Assembly: GCF_022374875.2 (NCBI RefSeq)
Contig: NZ_CP092427.2
Span: 620,001 to 684,000 of the forward strand
Source of the DNA: Mycolicibacterium rufum
Lineage (GTDB): Bacteria; Actinomycetota; Actinomycetes; Mycobacteriales; Mycobacteriaceae
Direction: 5' to 3'
DNA length: 64,000 nt
Part shown: piece after piece, positions 36,746-43,138 of the stretch
How positions within the stretch are numbered: the first letter of the stretch is position 1
How the letters are laid out: every line of letters starts with the position of its first letter
Program-made: the position numbers and the translations under genes
The notes under the pieces: generated by a model
Seen by the model: only the letters and a program-made list of their open reading frames with translations
Told to the model about the DNA's origin: nothing
Database searches by the model: none

Positions 36746-37045
36746 GTGGCGCTGCAGAAGATCGGACATGGCGGACAACCGCAGCCCACCGTGTTCCGCC
36801 GGGTGCACCCACCGGTGGCGGTCCTGGTGGATCTCGTCGCGATGTTCCCGCGCGAGCCGCACGGAGAAGGCCGGTACCACCCCCACGGCCTGCAGATGAA
36901 CACCGTCGTCGACGGCCGCCTGACCTGCTGGGGTCTCGGCGAGCAGGGCGGCTGGTGGGGGCTGGTGACCTACGCCGTCACCTTCGGCGGCGACAAGCAG
37001 ACGGTCACCCACTGGGCGCCCGCCTGGGTGCTCAAACTCAAGTAG
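36746..37045 (+). CDS. Hypothetical protein under a LexA-like site
   Basis: A 99-residue protein starting at GTG 36746 (VALQKIGHGGQPQPTVFRR). The middle has MFPREPHGEGRYHPHGLQMN and the C-terminus GLGEQGGWWGLVTYAVTFGG, rich in Gly and Trp. No signal peptide or membrane helix is seen. I do not recognise the family. The SOS-like box immediately upstream suggests induction by DNA damage. No separate ribosome-binding site is obvious, so a leaderless transcript is possible. Confidence 0.6.
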   Translation: MALQKIGHGGQPQPTVFRRVHPPVAVLVDLVAMFPREPHGEGRYHPHGLQMNTVVDGRLTCWGLGEQGGWWGLVTYAVTFGGDKQTVTHWAPAWVLKLK

Positions 37046-37147
37046 CCGTTTGATGTTCGCCACAGGTGCCTGCCGTCGTCGCAGCCCGGCTGAACGCTCA
37101 GGATCGCGCCGGTTGACGGCCGCGCGGGAGGCGGCGAAGCTGAGCGC

Positions 37148-37348
37148 GTGATCGCGTTGAGTGAGCAGCAGATCATCGACCAGCTGGCGCAGCGTCTGGC
37201 CGATGCCCACGCCGCCGTGGAGCCGGGCCGCGTCGCCGCGGTGGTCCACGAGCAGTACGCCCGCTTCGAGGGCCGACCCATCCGGGACTTCGTCCCGCTG
37301 TTCGTCGAACGCAACGCGAAAGCAGAACTGACCCGCCTCGCCGTCTGA
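37148..37348 (+). CDS. Three-helix-bundle dimerisation-domain protein
   Basis: A 66-residue protein starting at GTG 37148. It contains IIDQLAQRLADAHA, VVHEQYARFEGRPIRDFVPL and VERNAKAEL, the pattern of the small actinobacterial three-helix-bundle dimerisation (DUF3562-like) family. These are of unknown function and often occur alone. The size is typical of the family. GGGAGGCGGCG lies upstream. Confidence 0.75.
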   Translation: MIALSEQQIIDQLAQRLADAHAAVEPGRVAAVVHEQYARFEGRPIRDFVPLFVERNAKAELTRLAV

Positions 37349-37465
37349 CCGACACCCGATTCGTTACCGCATTTCAAGCGCGAATCTATGTGGCTATCAG
37401 GCCACTCTCAGGTTGGGTCCGTAATTTCGCCAGTACGGAAGTCCCGATCAGACAACCCCGATACG

Positions 37466-37504
37466 CTCGGCCCGCCACCAACCCCCCTCAGGTGGCGGGC
37501 CGAG
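37466..37504 (+). terminator. Perfect 14-bp hairpin with six-C loop
   Basis: CTCGGCCCGCCACC (37466-37479) pairs perfectly with GGTGGCGGGCCGAG (37491-37504) around an 11-base loop containing CCCCCC; ATCGTTT follows. This is the strongest hairpin found in the window. It lies 118 bases after one gene and 94 before the next, so it may end a short non-coding RNA starting near 37380, or attenuate the gene at 37598. Confidence 0.7.
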
Positions 37505-37597
37505 ATCGTTTGCTGGGCCGGAAAGGCCGCGACGGGGCGCCACCACCCGATAGGGTTCGTGAAGATCAGATCAGATCCGGCGACCAAGGGGTGGGAC

Positions 37598-38017
37598 ATG
37601 ATTCGCGAGATGCTGACGGCGACCGCGATCGGCATCGCCGCTGTGGGCGCGGCACCTGCCGCGATAGCCCAACCGGCTCCGGCGTACCCGGACGATCCCG
37701 GGCACTACGCGAACGACGTTCCCGGCATGAGCTATGACGCGCACCTGACCGCCCCGTGCACGAACATGGATCGGTTCACCTTCGGCCGCGGGCCCGGCGG
37801 CGAAGCCCTGCAGTGCCGCTGGATCCCGAATCAGTGGCCGCCGGTCTACACCGGGTTCTGGCAGGCCACCTACGATCTGCGGGGCGTGAAGGACATCGGC
37901 GCTCCGTGCCCCAACCCGCAGTCCGCGGCGCAGGCTCCGGACGGGCGACCGCTGGTCTGCTTCGCCAACGGCTGGCAGGCCGGCATCTACAACCGCGAGG
38001 GCTTCACCCCGCTGTGA
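37598..38017 (+). CDS. Secreted hypothetical protein with four Cys
   Basis: A 139-residue exported protein starting at ATG 37598. The leader IREMLTATAIGIAAVGAAPA is followed by AIA-QP cleavage. The mature part has CTNMDRFTFGRGPGGEALQC, the aromatic segment WIPNQWPPVYTGFWQATYDL and CPNPQSAAQAPDGRPLVC, giving two probable disulfides. It resembles small secreted mycobacterial proteins of unknown function. No operon partner is seen; the hairpin at 37466 lies in its leader region. Confidence 0.8.
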   Translation: MIREMLTATAIGIAAVGAAPAAIAQPAPAYPDDPGHYANDVPGMSYDAHLTAPCTNMDRFTFGRGPGGEALQCRWIPNQWPPVYTGFWQATYDLRGVKDIGAPCPNPQSAAQAPDGRPLVCFANGWQAGIYNREGFTPL

Positions 38018-38021
38018 GACG

Positions 38022-38378
38022 TCAGGAACTGCGGAGCGTGCGGCTCGGCTCGGTGCCGAACACTTCCTTGTAGGCGCTGCTGAACCGGCCGGGATGGCTG
38101 AAACCGCACCGACCGGCGATCGAGGTGACGGTGTCGCGCGCCGGATCCGCCGATTTCAACTCGCGGTGCGCGCGCTCCAGGCGCACCCGGCGCAGATAAT
38201 CCAGCGGTGTCGTGCCGATGTGCTCGCGAAACGCGTACTGGATCGCGCGCGGCGTCACATCGGCGGCCGCGGAGATGTCGCGGATGGTGATCTCGTACTG
38301 GGCGTTCTCGTGGATGAAGTCCAACGCCCGCCTCAACATCCGGGGATGGTGTGTCGTGGTCTTCTCATCAGATCGCAT
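38022..38378 (-). CDS. Short AraC-type DNA-binding protein
   Basis: A 118-residue protein consisting almost only of the AraC double helix-turn-helix: ITIRDISAAADVTPRAIQYA, TTPLDYLRRVRLERAHREL and TSIAGRCGFSHPGRFSSAYK. The N-terminal sensor of normal AraC proteins is missing. ATG 38378 is chosen; an in-frame upstream extension to 38435 adds 19 residues without homology. It is related to the full-length AraC at 29824-30786. It may be a constitutive regulator or the DNA-binding remnant of a longer gene. It is convergent with the secreted-protein gene. Confidence 0.85.
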   Translation of the reverse strand: MRSDEKTTTHHPRMLRRALDFIHENAQYEITIRDISAAADVTPRAIQYAFREHIGTTPLDYLRRVRLERAHRELKSADPARDTVTSIAGRCGFSHPGRFSSAYKEVFGTEPSRTLRSS

Positions 38379-38455
38379 CCCTGGTCGGGTTCCCGGCCTA
38401 GCCGCGTAGCGAAACCCCTCAGTGATCCAGACCACTCTCGTGACACGATCGACCC

Positions 38456-38950
38456 ATGACCGACCGCCTCGAGGTGTCCCGCACGATTCCCGCCCCCGCC
38501 GCCGACGTGTTCGCGGTGCTCTGCGATCCGCAGGGTCATGTGGCGATCGACGCCACGGGCATGCTGCAGGACGCCGACGGCGATCCGGTCCGCAGTGCAG
38601 GTGACTCCTTCGTCGTGCGCATGGACCGCGAGTCGCTCAACGACTTCCCCCTCGGCCGCTACGACGTGACGGTCCAGATCACCGACTACGACCGGGACCG
38701 GCTGATCGCGTGGACGATTCTGGGCCAGATCCGGCCGCAGATCGGCCACGTGTACGGCTACCGCCTCGCGCCGACCGAGGAGGGCACCGTGGTGACGTCG
38801 TTCTACGACTGGTCCGGCATCGACCAGCACTGGCGCGACGCGAAGATCTTCCCCGTGGTGTCCGAGGGCGCCCTGCGCGCGACGTTGGGCATCCTCGACC
38901 GCACGGTCCGGCGCGGCTACCCCGGCGCCGCAGGGTCAACCACGGGTTGA
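38456..38950 (+). CDS. SRPBCC (START/Bet v1-like) protein
   Basis: A 164-residue cytoplasmic protein with the helix-grip fold. It begins LEVSRTIPAPAADVFAVLCD, a standard SRPBCC entry, and continues with VQITDYDRDRLIAWTIL and GTVVTSFYDWSGIDQHW. Such proteins bind hydrophobic ligands in a cavity; no ligand can be named. ATG 38456 is divergent from the short AraC gene, which may regulate it. The stop lies inside the first copy of the GGTTGACG element upstream of clpC2. Confidence 0.88.
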   Translation: MTDRLEVSRTIPAPAADVFAVLCDPQGHVAIDATGMLQDADGDPVRSAGDSFVVRMDRESLNDFPLGRYDVTVQITDYDRDRLIAWTILGQIRPQIGHVYGYRLAPTEEGTVVTSFYDWSGIDQHWRDAKIFPVVSEGALRATLGILDRTVRRGYPGAAGSTTG

Positions 38951-38980
38951 CGCGCACCAATCGTCAACCTAGGGTTGACG
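38944..38980. promoter_or_regulatory. Triple GGTTGACG element (operator candidate) before clpC2
   Basis: GGTTGACG occurs three times: forward at 38945-38952, reverse at 38962-38969 and forward at 38973-38980. The last two make the palindrome CGTCAACCTAGGGTTGACG, ending one base before the clpC2 ATG. The position and symmetry indicate a repressor site that would also cover the ribosome-binding site. Inferred from sequence only. Confidence 0.6.
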
Positions 38981-38981
38981 C

Positions 38982-39701
38982 ATGACCGATGCTGCGAAGA
39001 TCAGCCACCCCGTCCGCCTCGACGACCTCATCGACGTCATCACCCGCGTCCACGACCAGCCGCTGGATCAACTCACCGACGCCGTGCTGGCCGCCGAAGC
39101 CCTGGGCGAGGTGGCCGACCACCTGATCGGCCACTTCGTCGACCAGGCCCGCCGGTCGGGCGCGTCGTGGACCGAGATCGGCAAGTGCATGGGCGTCACC
39201 AAGCAGGCCGCCCAGAAGCGCTTCGTGCCGAGGACACCCACCGACGCGGCGGCCCTGGATCCCAGCGCCGGCTTCAGCCGGTTCACGCCCCGGGCCCGCG
39301 CGGTGATCGTCGAGGCGCAGAACCGGGCGCACGCGGCGGGCAACGCCGAGATCCGGCCGGCGCACCTGGTGCTCGGCCTCTTCGCCGACCCGACCGGGCT
39401 GGCCGCCCGCCTGATCGCCGACCAGGGCATCGCTCTCGACACCGTCGCCGACACCGTCACCCTGCCGCCCCGGGCGGACCACGTGCCCGCCCTCATCCCG
39501 TTCGACGCCGACGCCAAGAAGGCGCTCGAGGTGACCTTCCGCCAGGCGTTGCGGCTGGGCCACAACTACATCGGCACCGAACACCTGCTGCTCGCGCTCT
39601 ACGAGCAGGAGGGCCAGGAGGGCGAACTGCACCGCCTCGGGGTCGACATCGACCGTTTCGAGCGGGACCTGCGGGCCGCACTGGAGCCGTTCACGGAATG
39701 A
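38982..39701 (+). CDS. clpC2: ClpC2, double Clp-N-domain protein without ATPase
   Basis: A 239-residue protein. The first ~85 residues end in a helix-turn-helix-like segment (SGASWTEIGKCMGVTKQAAQ, about 60-79). The rest is a Clp_N repeat pair (SRFTPRARAVIVEAQNRAHA; later HNYIGTEHLLLALYEQEGQE) like the N-domain of ClpC1. There is no AAA+ module. Mycobacterial ClpC2 is known to bind cyclomarin-type ligands and protect ClpC1. The helix-turn-helix plus the palindrome at its start suggest that it represses its own gene. That is an inference here. Downstream order (secreted protein, GNAT, zapE-like) matches M. tuberculosis Rv2667-Rv2670c. Confidence 0.9.
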   Translation: MTDAAKISHPVRLDDLIDVITRVHDQPLDQLTDAVLAAEALGEVADHLIGHFVDQARRSGASWTEIGKCMGVTKQAAQKRFVPRTPTDAAALDPSAGFSRFTPRARAVIVEAQNRAHAAGNAEIRPAHLVLGLFADPTGLAARLIADQGIALDTVADTVTLPPRADHVPALIPFDADAKKALEVTFRQALRLGHNYIGTEHLLLALYEQEGQEGELHRLGVDIDRFERDLRAALEPFTE

Positions 39702-39729
39702 ATCGCCCGGGCCGGTGTTGGCACACCAC

Positions 39730-40164
39730 ATGGAACTCAACCCGGCCGGCCGCGCCCTCATCGGTCGTGGCGCCGACGCCACGCTGGTCACCCTCAACCC
39801 CGACGGCAGCCCACAGGTGACCCTGGTCTGGGTGGCGCTGCAGTCCACCGCCGACGGCGACGAGTTGGTCGTCGCGCACCTGTCCGAACACAAGAAGGTG
39901 CGCAACGTGCGCCGGGATCCGCGGGTCGCGGTCACCATCGTCGCGCCGGACGGGCCGACCGCGGTGATGCGGCCCTACCTGGCCGTCACCGGGACGGCCC
40001 GCATCGTCGAGGGTGGCGCGCCGGAACTGCTCGCCGACCTCGCCGAGACACTGGCCGCACCCGGCGCGGGTTTCCCGCCACCCGACGCCCCGCCCGGCTA
40101 CCTGACCAGGATCCGCATCGAGACGGTCGGCGGCGTCGGCCCCTGGGTGCCGTCCCCGGCCTAA
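39730..40164 (+). CDS. PPOX-class (F420/FMN-binding) oxidoreductase
   Basis: A 144-residue split-barrel protein of the pyridoxamine-phosphate-oxidase-like class. It has ATLVTLNPDGSPQVTLVWVA, then EHKKVRNVRRDPRVAVTIV, the usual cofactor-binding pattern of mycobacterial F420-dependent members. The C-terminus is YLTRIRIETVGGVGPW. The substrate is unknown. ATG 39730 is chosen over GTG 39715. It follows clpC2 by 28 bases but is not part of the M. tuberculosis order at this locus as I recall it. Confidence 0.88.
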   Translation: MELNPAGRALIGRGADATLVTLNPDGSPQVTLVWVALQSTADGDELVVAHLSEHKKVRNVRRDPRVAVTIVAPDGPTAVMRPYLAVTGTARIVEGGAPELLADLAETLAAPGAGFPPPDAPPGYLTRIRIETVGGVGPWVPSPA

Positions 40165-40242
40165 CCGCGCCGGCGGCAACGCCGGGTGTGCGATCATGCC
40201 AGGACCTGCTCGATCGTGCACGGCCAGGAGGGATCCCCACAC

Positions 40243-40737
40243 ATGCGGCGCTGGCTCGTTGTCCTGCTCGCCACCATGGCCACGCTCGGCGGTGTGCTGG
40301 CGCCCCCGGCCGGCGCGGCCGTCATCCCGATCGGCCGGCTCGGTGAGACGCTGCGCGTCGAGTTCAAGGGGCTGGTGGCCGACGTCGCGGTGACCGGTAT
40401 CGCGCCCTCGCCCGTGCCCCCCGGCTTCGGCTACCCGCCCCGCGCGCCGCGCTACCAGGTGTTCCGGGCCGACGTGACGATCACCCCGGTACAGCTGCCC
40501 ACCCCGTACGCGATGGGCATCACCTACGCGTTCCGCGGCGTCACCCCGACGGGGGACGCCTACGAGCCGCGCAACAGCGACGCCCCCGACGCGCTGCAGT
40601 ACGGGTTGCAGAACGCCCAGGTCGGCCGCACGTTCAGCGGCGGCGTGTGGTGGGACTGCTACCGCGACCTGGTGTCCAACGTCGTGCTGCTCGACCGGAT
40701 CACCGGCATCCGCCTGGCCCAGTGGAACGTGGCCTGA
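40243..40737 (+). CDS. Secreted hypothetical protein (Rv2668-like)
   Basis: A 164-residue exported protein. The signal peptide is RRWLVVLLATMATLGGVLAP with cleavage near AGA-AV. The mature part has beta-rich segments (TLRVEFKGLVADVAVTGIAP, RYQVFRADVTITPVQLP, AYEPRNSDAPDALQYGL) and ends WDCYRDLVSNVVLLDRI, with one Cys. ATG 40243 follows a strong CAGGAGGGA. By position it corresponds to M. tuberculosis Rv2668. The function is unknown. The next gene overlaps its 3' end. Confidence 0.85.
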   Translation: MRRWLVVLLATMATLGGVLAPPAGAAVIPIGRLGETLRVEFKGLVADVAVTGIAPSPVPPGFGYPPRAPRYQVFRADVTITPVQLPTPYAMGITYAFRGVTPTGDAYEPRNSDAPDALQYGLQNAQVGRTFSGGVWWDCYRDLVSNVVLLDRITGIRLAQWNVA

Positions 40738-41264
40738 GCCTGCACATCGGCGCCGCCGACCCCGCGCGGGTGACCGAACTCGCCGACGTCGCCGCCCGCA
40801 CCTTCCCGCTGGCCTGTCCCCCGTCGTGCACCCCGGCCGACATCGGCGCGTTCATTGCCGAGAACCTCACCGAAGCGCGCTTCGGGGACTACCTCGACGA
40901 CCCCGACCGGACCGTGCTGACCGCCACGCAGGACGGCCGGATCATCGGCTACGCCATGATGATTCGCGGCGTGCCCGACGACCCCGATGTGACCGCGGCG
41001 GTGACAGCGCGGCCGGCGGTGGAGCTGTCGAAGATGTACGTGCTGCCCGACGCCCACGGCGCGGGGGTGTCGACCGCGCTGATGTCGGCCGCGCTCGCGC
41101 ACGCCGAGAACAGCGCGGCCGCGTCGGTGTGGCTCGGCGTCAACCAGAACAACGGTCGCGCGCAACGTTTCTACGCCAAGCACGGGTTCACCGTCACCGG
41201 CACCAAGACGTTCCGGTTGGGCACCCACCTCGAGGCCGACTACGTGATGGTCCGCCCGGTCTGA
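40722..41264 (+). CDS. GNAT-family N-acetyltransferase
   Basis: A protein of about 180 residues. The GNAT fold is seen in LHIGAADPARVTELADVAAR, RIIGYAMMIRG, VELSKMYVLPDAHGAGVSTA (acetyl-CoA pyrophosphate loop region) and NNGRAQRFYAKHGFTVTG. The AHGAGVS loop departs slightly from the standard R/Q-x-x-G-x-G/A. The start is unclear: GTG 40722 overlaps the upstream gene by 16 bases and is the only good codon. It overlaps the convergent ZapE-type gene by 25 bases. It matches the position of Rv2669. Confidence 0.85.
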   Translation: MERGLSLHIGAADPARVTELADVAARTFPLACPPSCTPADIGAFIAENLTEARFGDYLDDPDRTVLTATQDGRIIGYAMMIRGVPDDPDVTAAVTARPAVELSKMYVLPDAHGAGVSTALMSAALAHAENSAAASVWLGVNQNNGRAQRFYAKHGFTVTGTKTFRLGTHLEADYVMVRPV

Positions 41265-42298
41265 CCCGCGGCGGTCAACGCCAGCAGCCGCGACGTGGCT
41301 CGCAGGTACTTCTTGCGGAACCCGCCGGCGAGCATCTCGTCGCTGAAGACCGTGTCCAGCTTCGCGCCGGAGGCGACCACCGGGATGCCCGCGTCGTAGA
41401 GCCGGTCGGTCAACGAGACCAGGCGCAGGGCCACGTTCTGGTCGTCGAGCGGATGCACCCCGGTCAGGAACACCTCCGAGACCCCCTCGATCAGCGTCAG
41501 GTACCGCGACGGATGCATGGTCGCCAGATGTGCGCACAGCGCGTCGAAGTCGTCGAGCGTCGCGCCCGGCACCTCGGCGGCCCGCCGCGCCACCTCGTCG
41601 TCGCCGAGCGGTTCCGGCGCGGGCGGCAGTCCGCGGTGCCGGTAGTCCGGCCCCTCGATGCGCACCGTGGTGAACATCGCTGCGAGCGTGTTGATCTCGC
41701 GGAGAAAGTCCTGCGCGGCAAACCGGCCCTCACCGAGCTGTTCGGGCAGTGTGTTGGAGGTGGCCGCCACCGACACGCCCCGCTCGACGAGCGCCGAGAG
41801 CAGGCGGGAGATCAGCGTGGTGTTGCCGGGGTCGTCGAGTTCGAACTCGTCGATGCACACCAGCGCGTAGTCGGCGAGCAGGTCGATGCACTCGACGAAG
41901 CCGAACACCCCGGCCAGCTGGGTCAGCTCGCCGAACGTGGCGAACGCCCGCCGGTATTCGTTGCTTCCGGTCGCGTAGTACGACGACGCCAACAGGTGGG
42001 TCTTGCCCACCCCGAAACCGCCGTCGAGGTAGATACCGACGCCGGGCAGCACCTCCCGCTTGCCGAACAGCTTCTTCTTCCCGGCCCGCCGCTCGAGGGC
42101 CTGCTCGCAGAACCGGCGGCACGCCTGCACCGCGGCCGCCTGCGTCGGCTCGGCCGGATCGGGCCGGTAGGTGTCGAAGCTGACGTCGGCGAACGTCGGC
42201 GGCGGGACCAGTTGGGCCACCAGCCGTTCCGGCGTGACGCTGGGACGCCGATCGGTCAGGTGCGCGACATCGCCGGCGCTGAAGCTGGACCCCTGCAT
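41240..42298 (-). CDS. zapE: AFG1/ZapE-type ATPase
   Basis: A 352-residue P-loop ATPase. Walker A is GGFGVGKTHLLAS and Walker B ALVCIDEFELDD, followed by the sensor ATSNTLPEQLGEGRFAAQDF, all classic for AFG1/ZapE. In E. coli ZapE associates with the Z ring under stress; in mitochondria AFG1 aids protein quality control. The actinobacterial role is untested. ATG 42298 is divergent from the RibD-like reductase, 34 bases away. It corresponds to M. tuberculosis Rv2670c by position. Confidence 0.9.
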   Translation of the reverse strand: MQGSSFSAGDVAHLTDRRPSVTPERLVAQLVPPPTFADVSFDTYRPDPAEPTQAAAVQACRRFCEQALERRAGKKKLFGKREVLPGVGIYLDGGFGVGKTHLLASSYYATGSNEYRRAFATFGELTQLAGVFGFVECIDLLADYALVCIDEFELDDPGNTTLISRLLSALVERGVSVAATSNTLPEQLGEGRFAAQDFLREINTLAAMFTTVRIEGPDYRHRGLPPAPEPLGDDEVARRAAEVPGATLDDFDALCAHLATMHPSRYLTLIEGVSEVFLTGVHPLDDQNVALRLVSLTDRLYDAGIPVVASGAKLDTVFSDEMLAGGFRKKYLRATSRLLALTAAGQTGRTIT

Positions 42299-42332
42299 GC
42301 AGGCACCCTAACGGCGTGCTGTGATTCTGCGT

Positions 42333-43121
42333 ATGTCCGCAGACGACGACGGGACGCAGTTCACACTGCTGGGCGGCGCCGGCGCGGTCGGCGCTGCCGG
42401 GCTGGCCGACCAGTACGCCTACCCCGAGACCGGCGCGGGTTGCTGGGTGCGCGCGAACATGGTCGCCTCGGCCGACGGGGGCGCGACGAGCGCCGGGAAA
42501 TCGGGAGGCCTGGGCGGGGCGGGTGACAAGGCGCTGTTCGGCACCCTGCGCGGGCTCGCCGACGTGGTGCTCGTCGGCGCGGCCACCGCGCGGGTCGAGG
42601 ACTACTCCGGGGTGACGCTCGACCCCGCGCAGCGCGCGGCCCGGCGGGACCGCGGGCAGGCCGAGATCCCGCCGATCGCGGTGCTCACCCGATCCGGCTC
42701 GGTGGACCCCGACGCCGCGCTGTTCACCCGCACCGAGGTGGCTCCGCTGGTGTTCACCAGTTCCGCCGCGGCGGCGGGCGTGCGGGAGCGGCTGGGCACG
42801 CGGGCCGAGGTGATCGACGCCTCGGGCGGCGACCCCGATTCACTGGACCTGGCCAGGGTGCTCGACGCGCTGGCCGCGCGAGGACTGCGTCGGGTGCTGG
42901 CCGAGGGCGGCCCGGGGATACTCGGCATGCTGATCGCCGAGGACCTGCTCGACGAGCTGTGCCTGACCGTCTCCCCCGTCCTGGTCGGCGGCGCGGCAGG
43001 CCGCATCGTCACCGGCGAGGCGGACGGCCGGACCCCGCTGCGGCTGCGTCACACACTGTCCGACGCCGAGGGCTACCTGTTCCTGAGCTACGTGCGCGCC
43101 GACGTGGGCCGGGCGCGCTGA
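42333..43121 (+). CDS. RibD C-terminal-like pyrimidine reductase
   Basis: A 262-residue reductase of the RibD C-terminal (dihydrofolate-reductase-like) fold. It has CWVRANMVASADGGATSAGK, VVLVGAATARVEDYSG, RRVLAEGGPGILGMLIAEDL and DELCLTVSPVLVGG, the NADPH and substrate motifs of the family. There is no deaminase domain. The M. tuberculosis counterpart (Rv2671) is annotated ribD and can substitute for DHFR when overproduced. ATG 42333 is preferred; GTG 42321 adds four residues. No ribosome-binding site is clear, so a leaderless transcript is possible. Confidence 0.9.
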   Translation: MSADDDGTQFTLLGGAGAVGAAGLADQYAYPETGAGCWVRANMVASADGGATSAGKSGGLGGAGDKALFGTLRGLADVVLVGAATARVEDYSGVTLDPAQRAARRDRGQAEIPPIAVLTRSGSVDPDAALFTRTEVAPLVFTSSAAAAGVRERLGTRAEVIDASGGDPDSLDLARVLDALAARGLRRVLAEGGPGILGMLIAEDLLDELCLTVSPVLVGGAAGRIVTGEADGRTPLRLRHTLSDAEGYLFLSYVRADVGRAR

Positions 43122-43125
43122 TCAG

Positions 43126-43131
43126 TACTGT
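43126..43131 (+). promoter_or_regulatory. -10-like TACTGT upstream of the lipoprotein hydrolase
   Basis: TACTGT (TAnnnT) ends eight bases before ATG 43139, the distance expected for a leaderless mycobacterial transcript. No Shine-Dalgarno sequence is present. Inferred from sequence only. Confidence 0.35.
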
Positions 43132-43138
43132 GGTCGGC

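Noticed and set aside
37466..37504. Assignment of the hairpin to the known 6C small RNA family
   Set aside because: The 6C family has two C-rich stem-loops; only one is visible here, so only a general small-RNA or terminator call is made.
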